Positions 1 through 10,129 of a stretch of DNA of 64,000 nucleotides are shown in pieces. The number at the start of each line of letters is the position of its first letter. Within the stretch, counting starts at the first letter, position 1. The stretch spans positions 310,001 through 374,000 of the forward strand of contig JABTUY010000003.1 of NCBI GenBank assembly GCA_015075165.1. Direction: 5' to 3'. This DNA comes from Ideonella sp. (GTDB taxonomy: Bacteria; Pseudomonadota; Gammaproteobacteria; Burkholderiales; Burkholderiaceae_C). The position numbers and the translations under genes are program-made. The notes beneath the pieces were generated by a model that worked only from the letters and a program-made list of their open reading frames with translations, searched no databases and was not told the origin of the DNA.

Positions 1-785
<785 letters not shown>

Positions 786-799
786 ACCCACCGCAAGCG

Positions 800-2509
800 A
801 TGGCCGCGCTGCTGCGCCAGGGCCCGACGGCGGTTCGCCTGAAGCTGCACTGGAGCGATCGCATCGCCCAGCTGGCGATCGCCGCGATCGTGCTCGCGCT
901 GGTGGCCTTCCTGGCGCTGCCGCTGGCCACCATCTTGCTGCAGGCGCTCGAAGGCAGCGACGGCCGCTTCGTCGGGCTGACCAACTTCATCGCCTATGCG
1001 CGCACGCCCGCGCTGTTGCAGAGCCTGTGGGACAGCCTGTGGGTGTCGGCGCTGGTCACGGCGATCACCGTGCCGCTGGCGTTCGGCTTCGCCTATGCGC
1101 TGGCACGCTCGTGCATGCCGGCCAAGGCGCTGTTCCGCGGCATCGCGCTGATCCCGCTGCTGGCGCCGTCGCTGCTGTCGGCGATCTCGCTGATCTACTG
1201 GTTCGGCAACCAGGGCGTGCTGAAGGAGGCGATGCAAGCCATCGGCATCGATCAGATCTACGGTGCACCGGGCATCGTGCTGGCCGAGTGTCTGGCGATC
1301 TTTCCGCACACGCTGATGATCCTGATCTCGGCGCTGGCGCTGGCCGATGCGCGGCTGTACGAAGCGGCCGACGCGATGGGCACCACCGCGGCGCGCAAGT
1401 TCTTCACCATCACGCTGCCCGGCGCGCGCTACGGCCTGATCTCGGCCGCGCTGGTCACCTTCACGCTGGTGATCACCGATTTCGGCGTGCCGAAGGTGAT
1501 CGGCGGCAACTTCAACGTGCTGGCCACCGACGTGTTCAAGCTCGTGATCGGCCAGCAGGATTTCGCCCGCGGTGCGGTGGTGGCGATCCTGCTGCTGGCG
1601 CCGGCGGTGCTGACCTTCGGCGTCGACCACATCGTGCAGCGCCGCCAGACGGCCATGCTCACCGCGCGCGCGGTGCCCTATGCGCCCAAGCCGGCGCGCG
1701 GTTTCGACCTCGCGATGACCGCCTACTGCGGCATCATCTCGCTGCTGATGCTGGCGATGCTGGGCATGGCGGTCTTCGCGTCGTTCGCCACCTTCTGGCC
1801 GTACAACCTGACGCCGAGCTTCAAGCACTACATCTACGGGCTGGTCGACAACGAGGTCGCCACCGGTTTCATCAACAGCCTGACGATGGCCACCGGCACG
1901 GCGCTGATCGGCACCGCGCTGGTCTTCGTCGGAGCCTATCTGCAGGAGAAGACGCGCGGCCTCGCCGCGCTGCGCGGCACGCTGCGCATGCTGGCGATCA
2001 CGCCGATGGCGGTGCCCGGCCTGGTGCTCGGCCTGGGCTACATCTTCTTCTTCAACTCGCCGGCCAATCCGCTGAACGGCCTGTACCACACGCTGACGCT
2101 GATGATCTTCTGCACCATCGTGCACTTCTACACCACCGGTCACCTCACCGCGGTGACGGCGCTGAAGGCGCTCGATGCCGAGTTCGAGGCGGTGTCGGCG
2201 TCGCTGAAGGTGCCGTTGTTCAAGACCTTCTGGCGCGTGACGCTGCCGATCTGCACGCCGGCGCTGGTGGACATCGCGCGCTACTTCTTCATCAACGCAA
2301 TGACGACGATCTCGGCGGTCGTGTTCCTCTACTCGCCCGAGACTCGGCTGGCGTCGATCGCGATCCTCAACATGGACGAGGCCGGCGAGCTGAGCCCGGC
2401 CGCCGCGATGGCGGTGCTGATCGCCGCCGCGTCGGCGCTGGCCACCGTGCTGTTCATGCTGCTCGGGCGCTGGATCGACCGCCGCACGCAGGCCTGGAAG
2501 CAGCGCTGA
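800..2509 (+). CDS. ABC transporter double permease, putative 2-aminoethylphosphonate uptake
   Basis: The 569-residue inner-membrane protein has two consecutive binding-protein-dependent permease domains (roughly residues 50-285 and 330-565), with about twelve hydrophobic segments, like FbpB/ThiP and the fused AEP permeases. Each half carries the EAA-type cytoplasmic loop (near [21 protein letters not shown] in the first half and [21 protein letters not shown] in the second). It follows the ATPase gene by 14 bases and is followed by phnW, which is why AEP is the likely substrate. The periplasmic binding protein is not in the window and probably lies upstream. The start is ATG at 800; no strong ribosome site is seen because the gene is closely coupled to the ATPase. 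Confidence 0.85.
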   Translation: MAALLRQGPTAVRLKLHWSDRIAQLAIAAIVLALVAFLALPLATILLQALEGSDGRFVGLTNFIAYARTPALLQSLWDSLWVSALVTAITVPLAFGFAYALARSCMPAKALFRGIALIPLLAPSLLSAISLIYWFGNQGVLKEAMQAIGIDQIYGAPGIVLAECLAIFPHTLMILISALALADARLYEAADAMGTTAARKFFTITLPGARYGLISAALVTFTLVITDFGVPKVIGGNFNVLATDVFKLVIGQQDFARGAVVAILLLAPAVLTFGVDHIVQRRQTAMLTARAVPYAPKPARGFDLAMTAYCGIISLLMLAMLGMAVFASFATFWPYNLTPSFKHYIYGLVDNEVATGFINSLTMATGTALIGTALVFVGAYLQEKTRGLAALRGTLRMLAITPMAVPGLVLGLGYIFFFNSPANPLNGLYHTLTLMIFCTIVHFYTTGHLTAVTALKALDAEFEAVSASLKVPLFKTFWRVTLPICTPALVDIARYFFINAMTTISAVVFLYSPETRLASIAILNMDEAGELSPAAAMAVLIAAASALATVLFMLLGRWIDRRTQAWKQR

Positions 2510-2577
2510 ATGAACCACCACCGATGCGCTTCGGCCGCACGGAGAACCTGAGCCACCTTTTCGTTCGGAGATACGCG

Positions 2578-3696
2578 ATGGACCGCGACCGCATCCTGCT
2601 GACCCCCGGCCCGCTGACGACCACGCTGCGCACCAAGCTGGCGATGCTGAAGGACTGGGGCTCGTGGGACGCCGATTTCAACGTCGTCACCGCGCGGCTG
2701 CGCGCGCAGCTGCTCGACGTCGTGCACGGCCACGAGTCGCACGTGCTGGTGCCGCTGCAAGGCAGCGGCACGTTCAGCGTCGAGGCCGCGGTGGCGACGC
2801 TGGTGCCCAGGAACGGCCACGTGCTGGTGCCCGACAACGGCGCGTACTGCAAGCGCGCGGCCAGGCTCACGCAGATGATGGGCCGCAAGGCCACGGTGAT
2901 GCCGTTCGCCGAGGATGAGCCGGTGTCGGCCGCAGCGGTCGACGAGCGGCTGCGCGCCGACCCCTCGGTGACCCATGTGGTGCTGGTGCACTGCGAAACC
3001 GGCACCGGCGTCGAGAACCCGCTGGCCGAGGTGGCCGCGGTGTGCGAGCGCCATGGCAAGGGGCTGATCGTCGACGCAATGTCGAGCTTCGGCGCGCTGC
3101 CGATCGACGCGCGCGGCATCCGCTTCGATGCGCTCGTCGCAGCCAGCGGCAAGTGCCTCGAAGGCGTACCCGGCATGGGGTTCGTCTTCATCCGCAAGGC
3201 GGTGCTCGACGCGTGTGCCGGCAACAGCCAGAGCCTGGCGATGGACCTGCACGACCAGCACGTCTACATGGAGAAGACCGGCCAGTGGCGCTTCACGCCG
3301 CCCACCCACGTGGTGGTGGCGTTGGCCGAAGCGGTGGCGCAGTTCGTCGAGGAAGGCGGCCAGCCGGCGCGGCTGGCCCGCTACACCGACAACTACCGCA
3401 CGCTGGTCGACGGCATGGCGGCGCTGGGGTTCAGGCCCTTCCTGAAGCCCGAGATCCAGGCGCCGATCATCGTCACCTTCCACGCACCGGCTCATGCGGC
3501 CTACGAGTTCAAGCGCTTCTACGAGGCCGCCAAGCGGCGCGACTTCATCCTCTACCCCGGCAAGCTGACGCAGCTCGAAACCTTTCGCGTCGGCTGCATC
3601 GGCGCGATCGGTCGCAACGTGATGCAGCAGGCGGTCAACGCCGTGGCCGACACGCTGCGCGAGATGGGCATCCCGAACGGCAACCCCACACGATAG
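2578..3696 (+). CDS. phnW: 2-aminoethylphosphonate--pyruvate transaminase
   Basis: The 372-residue PLP enzyme of the class V aminotransferase fold converts AEP plus pyruvate to phosphonoacetaldehyde plus alanine in the cytoplasm. It opens with the typical [10 protein letters not shown] motif, and the PLP-binding lysine is K192 in ASGKCLEG. The length matches PhnW (about 365-370). ATG at 2578 is preferred over upstream starts because it has a CGGAG ribosome site about 8 bases ahead and gives the usual N-terminus. Phosphonoacetaldehyde hydrolase (PhnX) is not in the window, so the phosphonoacetaldehyde must be used by another enzyme, possibly the aldehyde dehydrogenase at 8737 (PhnY-like route), or PhnX lies upstream. 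Confidence 0.92.
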   Translation: MDRDRILLTPGPLTTTLRTKLAMLKDWGSWDADFNVVTARLRAQLLDVVHGHESHVLVPLQGSGTFSVEAAVATLVPRNGHVLVPDNGAYCKRAARLTQMMGRKATVMPFAEDEPVSAAAVDERLRADPSVTHVVLVHCETGTGVENPLAEVAAVCERHGKGLIVDAMSSFGALPIDARGIRFDALVAASGKCLEGVPGMGFVFIRKAVLDACAGNSQSLAMDLHDQHVYMEKTGQWRFTPPTHVVVALAEAVAQFVEEGGQPARLARYTDNYRTLVDGMAALGFRPFLKPEIQAPIIVTFHAPAHAAYEFKRFYEAAKRRDFILYPGKLTQLETFRVGCIGAIGRNVMQQAVNAVADTLREMGIPNGNPTR

Positions 3697-3714
3697 AACT
3701 GCGCACAATTCGCC

Positions 3715-5088
3715 ATGGCCCACACCAGAGAACACCCGGCGCTCGCCGCCGTCCGCACCTCCGGCGCGCGCAAGGTCAAGGTCGCGGTCAGCGACATCGA
3801 CGGCATCCTGCGCGGCAAGCTGCTGCACGTCGACAAGTTCCTCGGCGCAGCGCAGCCGCACCCGAAAGGCGGCTTCGGCTTCTGCGACGTGGTGTTCGGC
3901 TGGGACTCGCACGACCAGTGCTACGACAACACGCAGGTCACCGGCTGGCAGCACGGATTCCCCGACGCGCTGGCCCGGCTCGACCTCGACACCGCGCGCC
4001 ACGTGCCGTGGGACGGCGACGTGCCGTTCTTCCTCGGCGAGTTCGTCAACACCGACGGTTCGCCGTATCCGGTGTGCCCGCGGCAGACGCTCAAGCGCGT
4101 GCTTGCGCGTGCCGAGAAGCTGGGCTTCCGCGCGATGGCCGGCATGGAGTTCGAGTGGTTCAACTTCGCCGAGACGCCGCAGACCTGGGCGGCCAAGCAA
4201 GGCGTCGGCCCGACCACGATCACGCCGGGCATGTTCGGCTACTCGCTGCTGCGCATGGGCGACCACCGCGGCTTCTTCAACGCGCTGATGGACGAGATGG
4301 CGGCGTTCGGCGTGCCGATCGAGGGGCTGCACACCGAAACCGGCCCCGGCGTCTACGAGGCGGCCATCGCGTTCAGCGAGGCACTCGAGGCGGCCGACCG
4401 CGCGATCCTGTTCAAGACCGGCGCCAAGGAGATCGGCAAGCGCTTCGGCATCATGCCCAGCTTCATGGCCAAGTGGAGCCAGCAGTACCCGGGCTGCTCC
4501 GGACACATCCACCAGAGCCTGAGCGACGGCAAGAGCAACCTGTTTTTCGACGCCAAGAGCAAGCGAGCGATGAGCCAGCTGTTCGAGAGCTATCTCGCCG
4601 GTCAGGTGGTCTGCCTGATGGAGTTCGCGCCGATGTTCTGGCCCACGGTCAACAGCTACAAGCGGCTGGTCGACGGCTTCTGGGCGCCGGTCAAGCCGAC
4701 CTGGGGGCTCGACAACCGCACCGCGAGCTTCCGCGTGATCGCCGGCAGCCCGAAGGGCACCCGGCTCGAAACGCGCTGCCCCGGCGCCGACGTGAACCCG
4801 TATCTGGCGATGGCCGCGGTGATTGCCGCCGGCCTGCACGGCGTCGAGAACGGGCTGAAGCTCACTGCGCCACCGATCACCGGCACCAACGAAGGCGCCG
4901 AGCACATCGCCCGCGCGCCGCGCTCGCTACTGCGGACGACCCGGATCTTCAAGCAGTCGGCGATCGCGCGCGACTGGTTCGGCGACACCTTCGTCGACCA
5001 CTTCGCCGCCACGCGCGAATGGGAGCATCGGCAGTGGCAGGATGCGGTGACCGACTGGGAGTTGAAGCGGTACTTCGAGATCATCTGA
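3715..5088 (+). CDS. Glutamine synthetase-like gamma-glutamyl amine ligase
   Basis: The 457-residue member of the glutamine synthetase family has the small beta-grasp domain (residues 15-110) and the catalytic domain behind it. The metal/glutamate-site signature MEFEWFNF, the SGHIHQSL histidine motif and DNRTASFRV are all present. It lacks the adenylylation-loop region of assimilatory GlnA, as expected for PuuA/IpuC-type ligases that join glutamate to an amine using ATP. It starts 18 bases after phnW. Two gamma-glutamyl hydrolases and an aldehyde dehydrogenase follow, which supports a gamma-glutamylation role; the amine could be AEP, ethanolamine or a polyamine. Family is firm, substrate unknown. 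Confidence 0.85.
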   Translation: MAHTREHPALAAVRTSGARKVKVAVSDIDGILRGKLLHVDKFLGAAQPHPKGGFGFCDVVFGWDSHDQCYDNTQVTGWQHGFPDALARLDLDTARHVPWDGDVPFFLGEFVNTDGSPYPVCPRQTLKRVLARAEKLGFRAMAGMEFEWFNFAETPQTWAAKQGVGPTTITPGMFGYSLLRMGDHRGFFNALMDEMAAFGVPIEGLHTETGPGVYEAAIAFSEALEAADRAILFKTGAKEIGKRFGIMPSFMAKWSQQYPGCSGHIHQSLSDGKSNLFFDAKSKRAMSQLFESYLAGQVVCLMEFAPMFWPTVNSYKRLVDGFWAPVKPTWGLDNRTASFRVIAGSPKGTRLETRCPGADVNPYLAMAAVIAAGLHGVENGLKLTAPPITGTNEGAEHIARAPRSLLRTTRIFKQSAIARDWFGDTFVDHFAATREWEHRQWQDAVTDWELKRYFEII

Positions 5089-5175
5089 GCGCCCGCGGGA
5101 CCGGACCGGATCAAGCAACGTGGCACGGCAGATCTGCTCGGGAGCGACCGCTGCGCTCTGCGAGAACGCTTGCCC

Positions 5176-5219
5176 TTGATGGGGCCGCTCGCGTAAGGCA
5201 CAATCGCACATCGCCTTAC
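5176..5219 (+). promoter_or_regulatory. Promoter and inverted-repeat operator of the vapBC-like pair
   Basis: A sigma70-like promoter is readable: TTGATG at 5176-5181, a 17-base spacer and CACAAT at 5199-5204. A perfect 7-base inverted repeat, GTAAGGC at 5193-5199 and GCCTTAC at 5213-5219, overlaps the -10 box with arm centres 20 bases (two helical turns) apart. It sits 14 bases before the antitoxin start, where AbrB/VapB-type antitoxins normally bind to repress their own operon. Confidence 0.55.
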
Positions 5220-5232
5220 CATCGTCGAAGCG

Positions 5233-5517
5233 TTGGAAACCGCCACCGTCACCAGCAAGAGCCAGATCACGCTGCCCAAGGCCGTGCGCGTCGAATTGGG
5301 CGTGGGCCCGGGTGACAAGATCCAGTTCGTGCCGGCCGCGCGGGGCTATCGGCTGGTGGTGATCAAGAGCGATCTGCCCGCCTTGCGCGGCATGTTCAAG
5401 GGCCGCCGCGCACAGCCCCTGTCGATCGACGAGATGAACCGCACGATCGCGCAAATGGGTCGCCGCAGCGAAAGCGCGATGCAGCGCGCGGCGAAGGCCA
5501 AGGCAAGACGCCGGTGA
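5233..5517 (+). CDS. AbrB/MazE/SpoVT-type antitoxin
   Basis: This 94-residue protein has an N-terminal swapped-hairpin AbrB DNA-binding domain (residues 1-45, with TSKSQITLPKAVR and GPGDKIQFV), followed by a basic, alanine-rich tail that would wrap the toxin. It starts at TTG 5233; no in-frame ATG lies nearby. It is expected to neutralise the PIN toxin encoded next and to repress the shared promoter. The 4-base stop/start overlap (GTGA) with the toxin gene shows they form one unit. The pair is inserted between the glutamine-synthetase-like gene and the alcohol dehydrogenase of a metabolic locus. Confidence 0.85.
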   Translation: METATVTSKSQITLPKAVRVELGVGPGDKIQFVPAARGYRLVVIKSDLPALRGMFKGRRAQPLSIDEMNRTIAQMGRRSESAMQRAAKAKARRR

Positions 5518-5912
5518 TCGGCCTCGATACCAACATTCTCGTGCGCTATTTCGCGCAGGACCATCCTGCTCAGTCGGCGGTGGCCGCACGGTTCATCGAG
5601 CGGACGCTGAACGCCGAATCGCCTGGGCACGTGTCGCTGGTGGCGCTGGACGAGCTGGTGTGGGTGCTGCGCGCGTCGTTCGCGGCGCAGCGCGCCGAGA
5701 TCGTCAGTGTCGTGACACAGCTACTCGCCGGGCCGCAGTTCGTGCTGCAGGAGGCGGAGGCCGTTTGGGTGGCCATCGACGCGTTCGAGCAGGACCACGC
5801 CGACTTCTCCGATGCGCTGATCGCCGCGCTCGATCGGCGTCGGGGCTGCCGCCATACCGTCACGTTCGACCGCGGCGCGGCCCGCATCCCCGGCGTCGTC
5901 ATGTTGACCTGA
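5514..5912 (+). CDS. PIN-domain toxin, VapC family
   Basis: The 132-residue PIN ribonuclease carries the expected acidic metal site: D5 in GLDTN, E47 in LDELVW, D97/D100 in DFSDA and D119 in TFD. VapC toxins cut tRNA or rRNA to stop translation. It starts with GTG at 5514, overlapping the antitoxin stop by 4 bases. All four active-site acids are intact, so the toxin should be functional. The iron alcohol dehydrogenase begins 7 bases downstream, so the toxin-antitoxin pair probably shares transcripts with the catabolic genes. Confidence 0.87.
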   Translation: MIGLDTNILVRYFAQDHPAQSAVAARFIERTLNAESPGHVSLVALDELVWVLRASFAAQRAEIVSVVTQLLAGPQFVLQEAEAVWVAIDAFEQDHADFSDALIAALDRRRGCRHTVTFDRGAARIPGVVMLT

Positions 5913-5919
5913 GGCGCCG

Positions 5920-7059
5920 ATGACCATCACCCGCTTCGCCTTCCCCACCGCGATCCACTTCGGCGCCGGCGCGCGCAAGCTGGCCGGCCCGCACCTGCTC
6001 GAGCTGGGCCTGAAGCGGCCGCTGATCGTCACCGACCGTGCGCTCGCCGCGCTGCCGGTGCTGGCCGAGTTCCGCAGCCATCTGCGCGAGCTCGAGGTCG
6101 CGCTGTTCGACGGCGTGTTCGGCAACCCCACCTGCTCGCAGGTGATGGATGGCGCCAAGGCGTTCAACGCGCACGGCGCCGATTGCATCATCGGCTTCGG
6201 CGGCGGCGCCGCGCTCGACGTGGCCAAGGTGGTCGGCGTGATGGCCACGCACCCGGGCGACATCCTCGAGTACGTGTGGGATCACCCACAGGTGCGCCCG
6301 ATCACGGCCGAGCTGCCGTACTTCGTCGCGCTGCCCACCACCTCGGGCACCGGCTCCGAGGTGGGCCGCTCGTCGGTGGTGTCGGAGAACGACAGTCACC
6401 ACAAACGCACCGTGTTCAACGCCCGGCTGCTGGCCAAGGCGGTGTTCGCCGACCCCGAGCTCACCTTCGCACTGCCGGCCGCGGTGACCGCCGCCACCGG
6501 CATGGATGCGCTGACCCACAACATCGAGAGCTACCTGTCGCCGGCGTACCACCCGCTGTGCGACGGCATCGCGCTCGAGGGCCTGCGCATCGGCGCGCGC
6601 GCGCTGGCCCATGCGGTACACGAGCCGCGCAACCTCGACGCCCGCTCCGACATGATGATGAGCTCGATGATGGGCGCCATCGCGTTCCAGAAAGACCTCG
6701 GCTCGGTGCACGCCTGCGCGCACGCGCTCGGCGCGGTGTGCGACCTGCACCACGGCCTGGCCAATGCGCTGATGATCGACACCGTGCTCGACTGGAACCG
6801 CGTGGCGGTGCCCGAGAAGTTCGCCGAGCTGTCGCACGCCGCCGATGTCGAAGCCGACGGCGACGGCACCGCGTTCATCCGCTGGCTGCGCTCGCTGAAG
6901 GCACGCATCGGCATCACCGGCGGCCTGGCCGCGCACGGCGTTACCGCGGCCGACGTGCCCAAGCTCGTGCCGCTGGCCGCGAAGGATTTCACCGCGCAGA
7001 CCAACCCGCGACCGACGGTCGAGGCAGACTACGAGCGCTTGTTCCTGACGGCGATGTGA
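5920..7059 (+). CDS. Iron-containing alcohol dehydrogenase
   Basis: This 379-residue group III metal alcohol dehydrogenase has an N-terminal NAD(P)-binding half with the GFGGGAALD motif and a C-terminal helical half with metal ligands around GMDALTHNIE and HACAHALG. It interconverts an alcohol and an aldehyde. Relatives in phosphonate loci act as phosphonoacetaldehyde reductases (PhpC-like), so it could oxidise 2-hydroxyethylphosphonate or reduce phosphonoacetaldehyde; it could equally act on a gamma-glutamyl amino alcohol. The substrate is inference from context. The gene runs straight into the next one (2-base gap). Confidence 0.85.
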   Translation: MTITRFAFPTAIHFGAGARKLAGPHLLELGLKRPLIVTDRALAALPVLAEFRSHLRELEVALFDGVFGNPTCSQVMDGAKAFNAHGADCIIGFGGGAALDVAKVVGVMATHPGDILEYVWDHPQVRPITAELPYFVALPTTSGTGSEVGRSSVVSENDSHHKRTVFNARLLAKAVFADPELTFALPAAVTAATGMDALTHNIESYLSPAYHPLCDGIALEGLRIGARALAHAVHEPRNLDARSDMMMSSMMGAIAFQKDLGSVHACAHALGAVCDLHHGLANALMIDTVLDWNRVAVPEKFAELSHAADVEADGDGTAFIRWLRSLKARIGITGGLAAHGVTAADVPKLVPLAAKDFTAQTNPRPTVEADYERLFLTAM

Positions 7060-7061
7060 CC

Positions 7062-7841
7062 ATGACCGACCCTCTGAAGATCGGCATCTCGGCCTGCTTC
7101 TTCCATGCCGATGCCGAGCGCCCGATCTTCAAAGGCAAGACGCTGCAGTACATCGAGCAGTCGATGGCGCACTGGGTCGCGTCGGGCGGCGATACGCTGC
7201 CGGTGATGGTGCCGTCGCCGCTGGGCGACACCTCGCGCGGCACGGTCGGCTTCGACGACTACGCGCGCTGGCTCGACGGCCTGGTGCTGATGGGCGGCTC
7301 CGACATGTGGCCCGGCCACTACGGCGAGGCGCCGCTGCAGCCGCAATGGGCTGGCGACCGCGTGCGCGACGAGTACGAAACCGCGCTGGCGCGCGCCTTC
7401 GTCGCACAGGGCAAGCCGGTGTTCGGCGTCTGCCGCGGGCTGCAGGTGCTCAACGTGGCGTTCGGCGGCTCGCTGCTGCAGGACATCGCCACGCTGAAGC
7501 CGCGCGCGCTGCCGCACCGCAAGGCCGACCTGTACGACCGCAACTTCCACGCGGTGGAGCTGGTGCCGGGCTCGCGGCTCGCGCAGCTGTACCCGGGCGT
7601 GTCGCGCGCCACGGTCAACAGCGTGCACCACCAGGGCATCGCGCGGCTGGCCGACCAGTTCGTCGTCGAGGCGCTGTGCCCCGACGACGAAATGATCGAG
7701 GCGGTGCGCTGGACCGGCCCGGGGTACGTTGCCGCGGTGCAGTGGCACCCGGAGTTCCACCGCAGCGGCGACGGCGTGATCGACGACGCGCCGATGCTGC
7801 GCGACTTCCTGCAAGCCGCGCGAGCGGCACGGCGGCGCTGA
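7062..7841 (+). CDS. Gamma-glutamyl-GABA hydrolase family protein, copy 1
   Basis: This 259-residue class I glutamine amidotransferase of the PuuD type has nucleophile C124 in FGVCRGLQ and the His/Glu pair in QWHPEF near residue 228. Such enzymes release glutamate from gamma-glutamyl amines or amino acids. ATG at 7062 follows the preceding stop by 2 bases. Its neighbour downstream is a second member of the same family sharing the QSMAHWV/QSVAHWV, WAGDRVRD and HYLYP-like blocks, so the two arose by duplication. Together with the glutamine-synthetase-like ligase upstream it suggests a complete make-and-break gamma-glutamyl cycle. Confidence 0.85.
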   Translation: MTDPLKIGISACFFHADAERPIFKGKTLQYIEQSMAHWVASGGDTLPVMVPSPLGDTSRGTVGFDDYARWLDGLVLMGGSDMWPGHYGEAPLQPQWAGDRVRDEYETALARAFVAQGKPVFGVCRGLQVLNVAFGGSLLQDIATLKPRALPHRKADLYDRNFHAVELVPGSRLAQLYPGVSRATVNSVHHQGIARLADQFVVEALCPDDEMIEAVRWTGPGYVAAVQWHPEFHRSGDGVIDDAPMLRDFLQAARAARRR

Positions 7842-7848
7842 AGACGCG

Positions 7849-8718
7849 ATGGCGCGCAACGGCGGCACGACGAAGGCGCGGCCCGCGAGCCCCCGGCGCG
7901 CGCTGCGTGGGCCCGGCGGCCGCCCACTGCTGATCGGCGTCTCGGCGCGCATCTACACGCCCGGCACGCCGGGTATCCAGGTCAGCGGCATCTGGGCCAA
8001 GAACCTGCACTACCTCGAGCAATCGGTGGCGCACTGGGTGCTGTCGGGCCATGCGATGGCGGTGATGATCCCGGCCGTCACGAAGGACAGCATCGTCACC
8101 CGCAGCGACCTCGACCTCGACGACTACGCGCGCACACTCGACGGCCTGGTGCTGCAAGGCGGCAACGACGTCGCGCCCGAGACCTACGGCGAGGCTCCGA
8201 TGCACCCCGACTGGGCCGGCGACCGCGTGCGCGACCGCTACGAGATCGAGCTGATCGATGCCTTCGTGCGCCACGGCAAGCCGGTGTTCGGCATCTGCCG
8301 CGGCCTGCAGCTGCTGAACGTGATGTTCGGCGGCACGCTGCTGCAGGACATCGCCACGCAACGCCCCGATTCGCGCGCGCACCGCGACGGCTCCACCTTC
8401 GAGCGCCACTTCCACACCGTCGAGCTGGTGCGCGGCTCGCGGCTGGCACACCTGTATCCCCGATTGCGGCACGGCATCGTCAACTCGATCCATCACCAGG
8501 CGATCAAGGATCTCGCACCCGGCTTCGCGGTCGAGGCTTGCTGCCCCGACGACGGCATGATCGAGGCGGTGCGCCGCAGCGGCCCGCACTTCGTGGCCGC
8601 GGTGCAGTGGCACCCCGAGTTCCACGTGCCGGGCGACCCCGACAACTTCGACGATGCGCCGATGCTGCGCGACTTTCTGCACGCCGCGCACGAGACCCGC
8701 GCCGCGCACGCGCCCTGA
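7849..8718 (+). CDS. Gamma-glutamyl-GABA hydrolase family protein, copy 2
   Basis: This 289-residue PuuD-type amidotransferase has nucleophile C150 in FGICRGLQ and the QWHPEF catalytic His/Glu. Compared with copy 1 it has about 25 extra basic residues at the N-terminus. It begins 7 bases after copy 1. Both copies keep the catalytic residues, so neither looks like a decaying duplicate; they may differ in substrate (for example the gamma-glutamyl aldehyde-derived acid versus another gamma-glutamyl compound) or form a heteromer. The substrate cannot be read from the sequence. Confidence 0.85.
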   Translation: MARNGGTTKARPASPRRALRGPGGRPLLIGVSARIYTPGTPGIQVSGIWAKNLHYLEQSVAHWVLSGHAMAVMIPAVTKDSIVTRSDLDLDDYARTLDGLVLQGGNDVAPETYGEAPMHPDWAGDRVRDRYEIELIDAFVRHGKPVFGICRGLQLLNVMFGGTLLQDIATQRPDSRAHRDGSTFERHFHTVELVRGSRLAHLYPRLRHGIVNSIHHQAIKDLAPGFAVEACCPDDGMIEAVRRSGPHFVAAVQWHPEFHVPGDPDNFDDAPMLRDFLHAAHETRAAHAP

Positions 8719-8736
8719 CCTGCGGAAGCGAGACCG

Positions 8737-10110
8737 ATGCCCACGCTTGTGATCTTCAACCCGGCCACCGGCGCGCCGGTGGCCGAGCGGCTGGCCGACA
8801 GCGCGGCCACGGTGGCCGAGAAGGCCGCCACCGCCCGCGCCGCGCAGCCGGCCTGGGCCGCGACGCCGCTGGCGCAGCGGCTGGCGGCGATCCGCGCGTT
8901 CCGCGCCGCGCTGGTGGCCGAGGCCGACACGCTGGCCGCCACGCTGACCAGCGAGGTCGGCAAGCCGATCGCGCAAGCGCGCAACGAGCTCAACGGCCTG
9001 CTGTCGCGCATCGATTTCTTCCTCGCGCAGACCGAGGCCACGATCGCCGACGAGCCGGTGTTCGACGACGGTGGCATGCGCGAGCGCATCGAGCACCGGC
9101 CGCTCGGCGTGGTGGGCAACATCTCGGCGTGGAACTACCCGTACTTCGTCGGCTGCAACGTGATCGTGCCGGCGCTGCTGACCGGCAACGCGGTGCTGTA
9201 CAAGCCGTCGGAATTCGCCACGCTCACCGGTCTGCACATCACGCGGCTGCTGCACGCCGCCGGCGTGCCGTCGAACGTGCTGCAGTGCCTGGTCGGCGGC
9301 GGCGACGTCGGCGCCGCACTGGTCGCGCAGCGGCTCGACGGCCTGTTCTTCACCGGCAGCCACGCCACCGGCGTGCGCATCGCGCAGGCGGTCGCACCGC
9401 AGTTGGCCAAGCTGCAGCTCGAGCTCGGCGGCAAGGATCCGGTCTACGTGCGCCCCGACGCCGACCCCATGGCCGCCGCCGAGAGCCTGGCCGACGGCGC
9501 GATGTACAACACCGGCCAGAGCTGCTGCGCGGTCGAGCGCATCTACGTGCACGAGGTGCTGCACGATGCGTTCGTCGAGCACTTCCTCGCAACCGTCAAG
9601 GGCTTCAAGGTCGGCGACCCGACCGACCCTGCCACCTACATCGGTGCGATCACGCGTGCGCCGCAGCTTGCGGTGCTCGAAGCGCAGGTGGCCGATGCCG
9701 TTGCCAAGGGCGCGAAGCTGCTCACCGGCGGGCAGCGGCTGCCCGGGCCGGGCAACTGGTTCGCGCCCACGGTGCTGACGCAGGTCAACCACACGATGGA
9801 ACTGATGCGCGAGGAGAGCTTCGGGCCGATCATCGGTATCCAGAGCGTGCGCAGCGACGGCGAAGCGGTGGCGCTGATGAATGACACCCGCTACGGCCTC
9901 ACCGCCGGCGTCTACAGCAAGGATGAAGCCAAGGCGCGCGAGCTGCTGGCGCGCGTGAACGCCGGCAGTGTCTACTGGAACTGCTGCGATCGCGTCAGCC
10001 CGCGGCTGCCGTGGTCGGGCTGTGGTGATTCCGGCGTCGGGCTGACGCTGTCGACGCACGGCATCCAGACCTTCACGCGGCCCCGGGCCTGGCACCTGCG
10101 GCAGGCCTGA
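8737..10110 (+). CDS. NAD(P)-dependent aldehyde dehydrogenase
   Basis: The 457-residue ALDH superfamily enzyme has the general-base segment ELGGKDPVYV and the catalytic cysteine C263 in NTGQSCC, with the NAD-binding FTGSHATG motif before them. It oxidises an aldehyde to an acid. Two roles fit the locus: phosphonoacetaldehyde to phosphonoacetate (PhnY-like; a PhnA hydrolase is not seen here), or a gamma-glutamyl aminoaldehyde to the acid, as PuuC does between PuuA and PuuD. It starts 18 bases after the second hydrolase. Family is certain, substrate open. Confidence 0.88.
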   Translation: MPTLVIFNPATGAPVAERLADSAATVAEKAATARAAQPAWAATPLAQRLAAIRAFRAALVAEADTLAATLTSEVGKPIAQARNELNGLLSRIDFFLAQTEATIADEPVFDDGGMRERIEHRPLGVVGNISAWNYPYFVGCNVIVPALLTGNAVLYKPSEFATLTGLHITRLLHAAGVPSNVLQCLVGGGDVGAALVAQRLDGLFFTGSHATGVRIAQAVAPQLAKLQLELGGKDPVYVRPDADPMAAAESLADGAMYNTGQSCCAVERIYVHEVLHDAFVEHFLATVKGFKVGDPTDPATYIGAITRAPQLAVLEAQVADAVAKGAKLLTGGQRLPGPGNWFAPTVLTQVNHTMELMREESFGPIIGIQSVRSDGEAVALMNDTRYGLTAGVYSKDEAKARELLARVNAGSVYWNCCDRVSPRLPWSGCGDSGVGLTLSTHGIQTFTRPRAWHLRQA

Positions 10111-10129
10111 CGCCGGGCACCCTGCCGCG

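Noticed and set aside
2329-4905. An 858-codon antisense open frame spanning phnW and the ligase gene
   Set aside because: Composition is an artefact of GC-rich third positions; both genes beneath are well supported on the plus strand.
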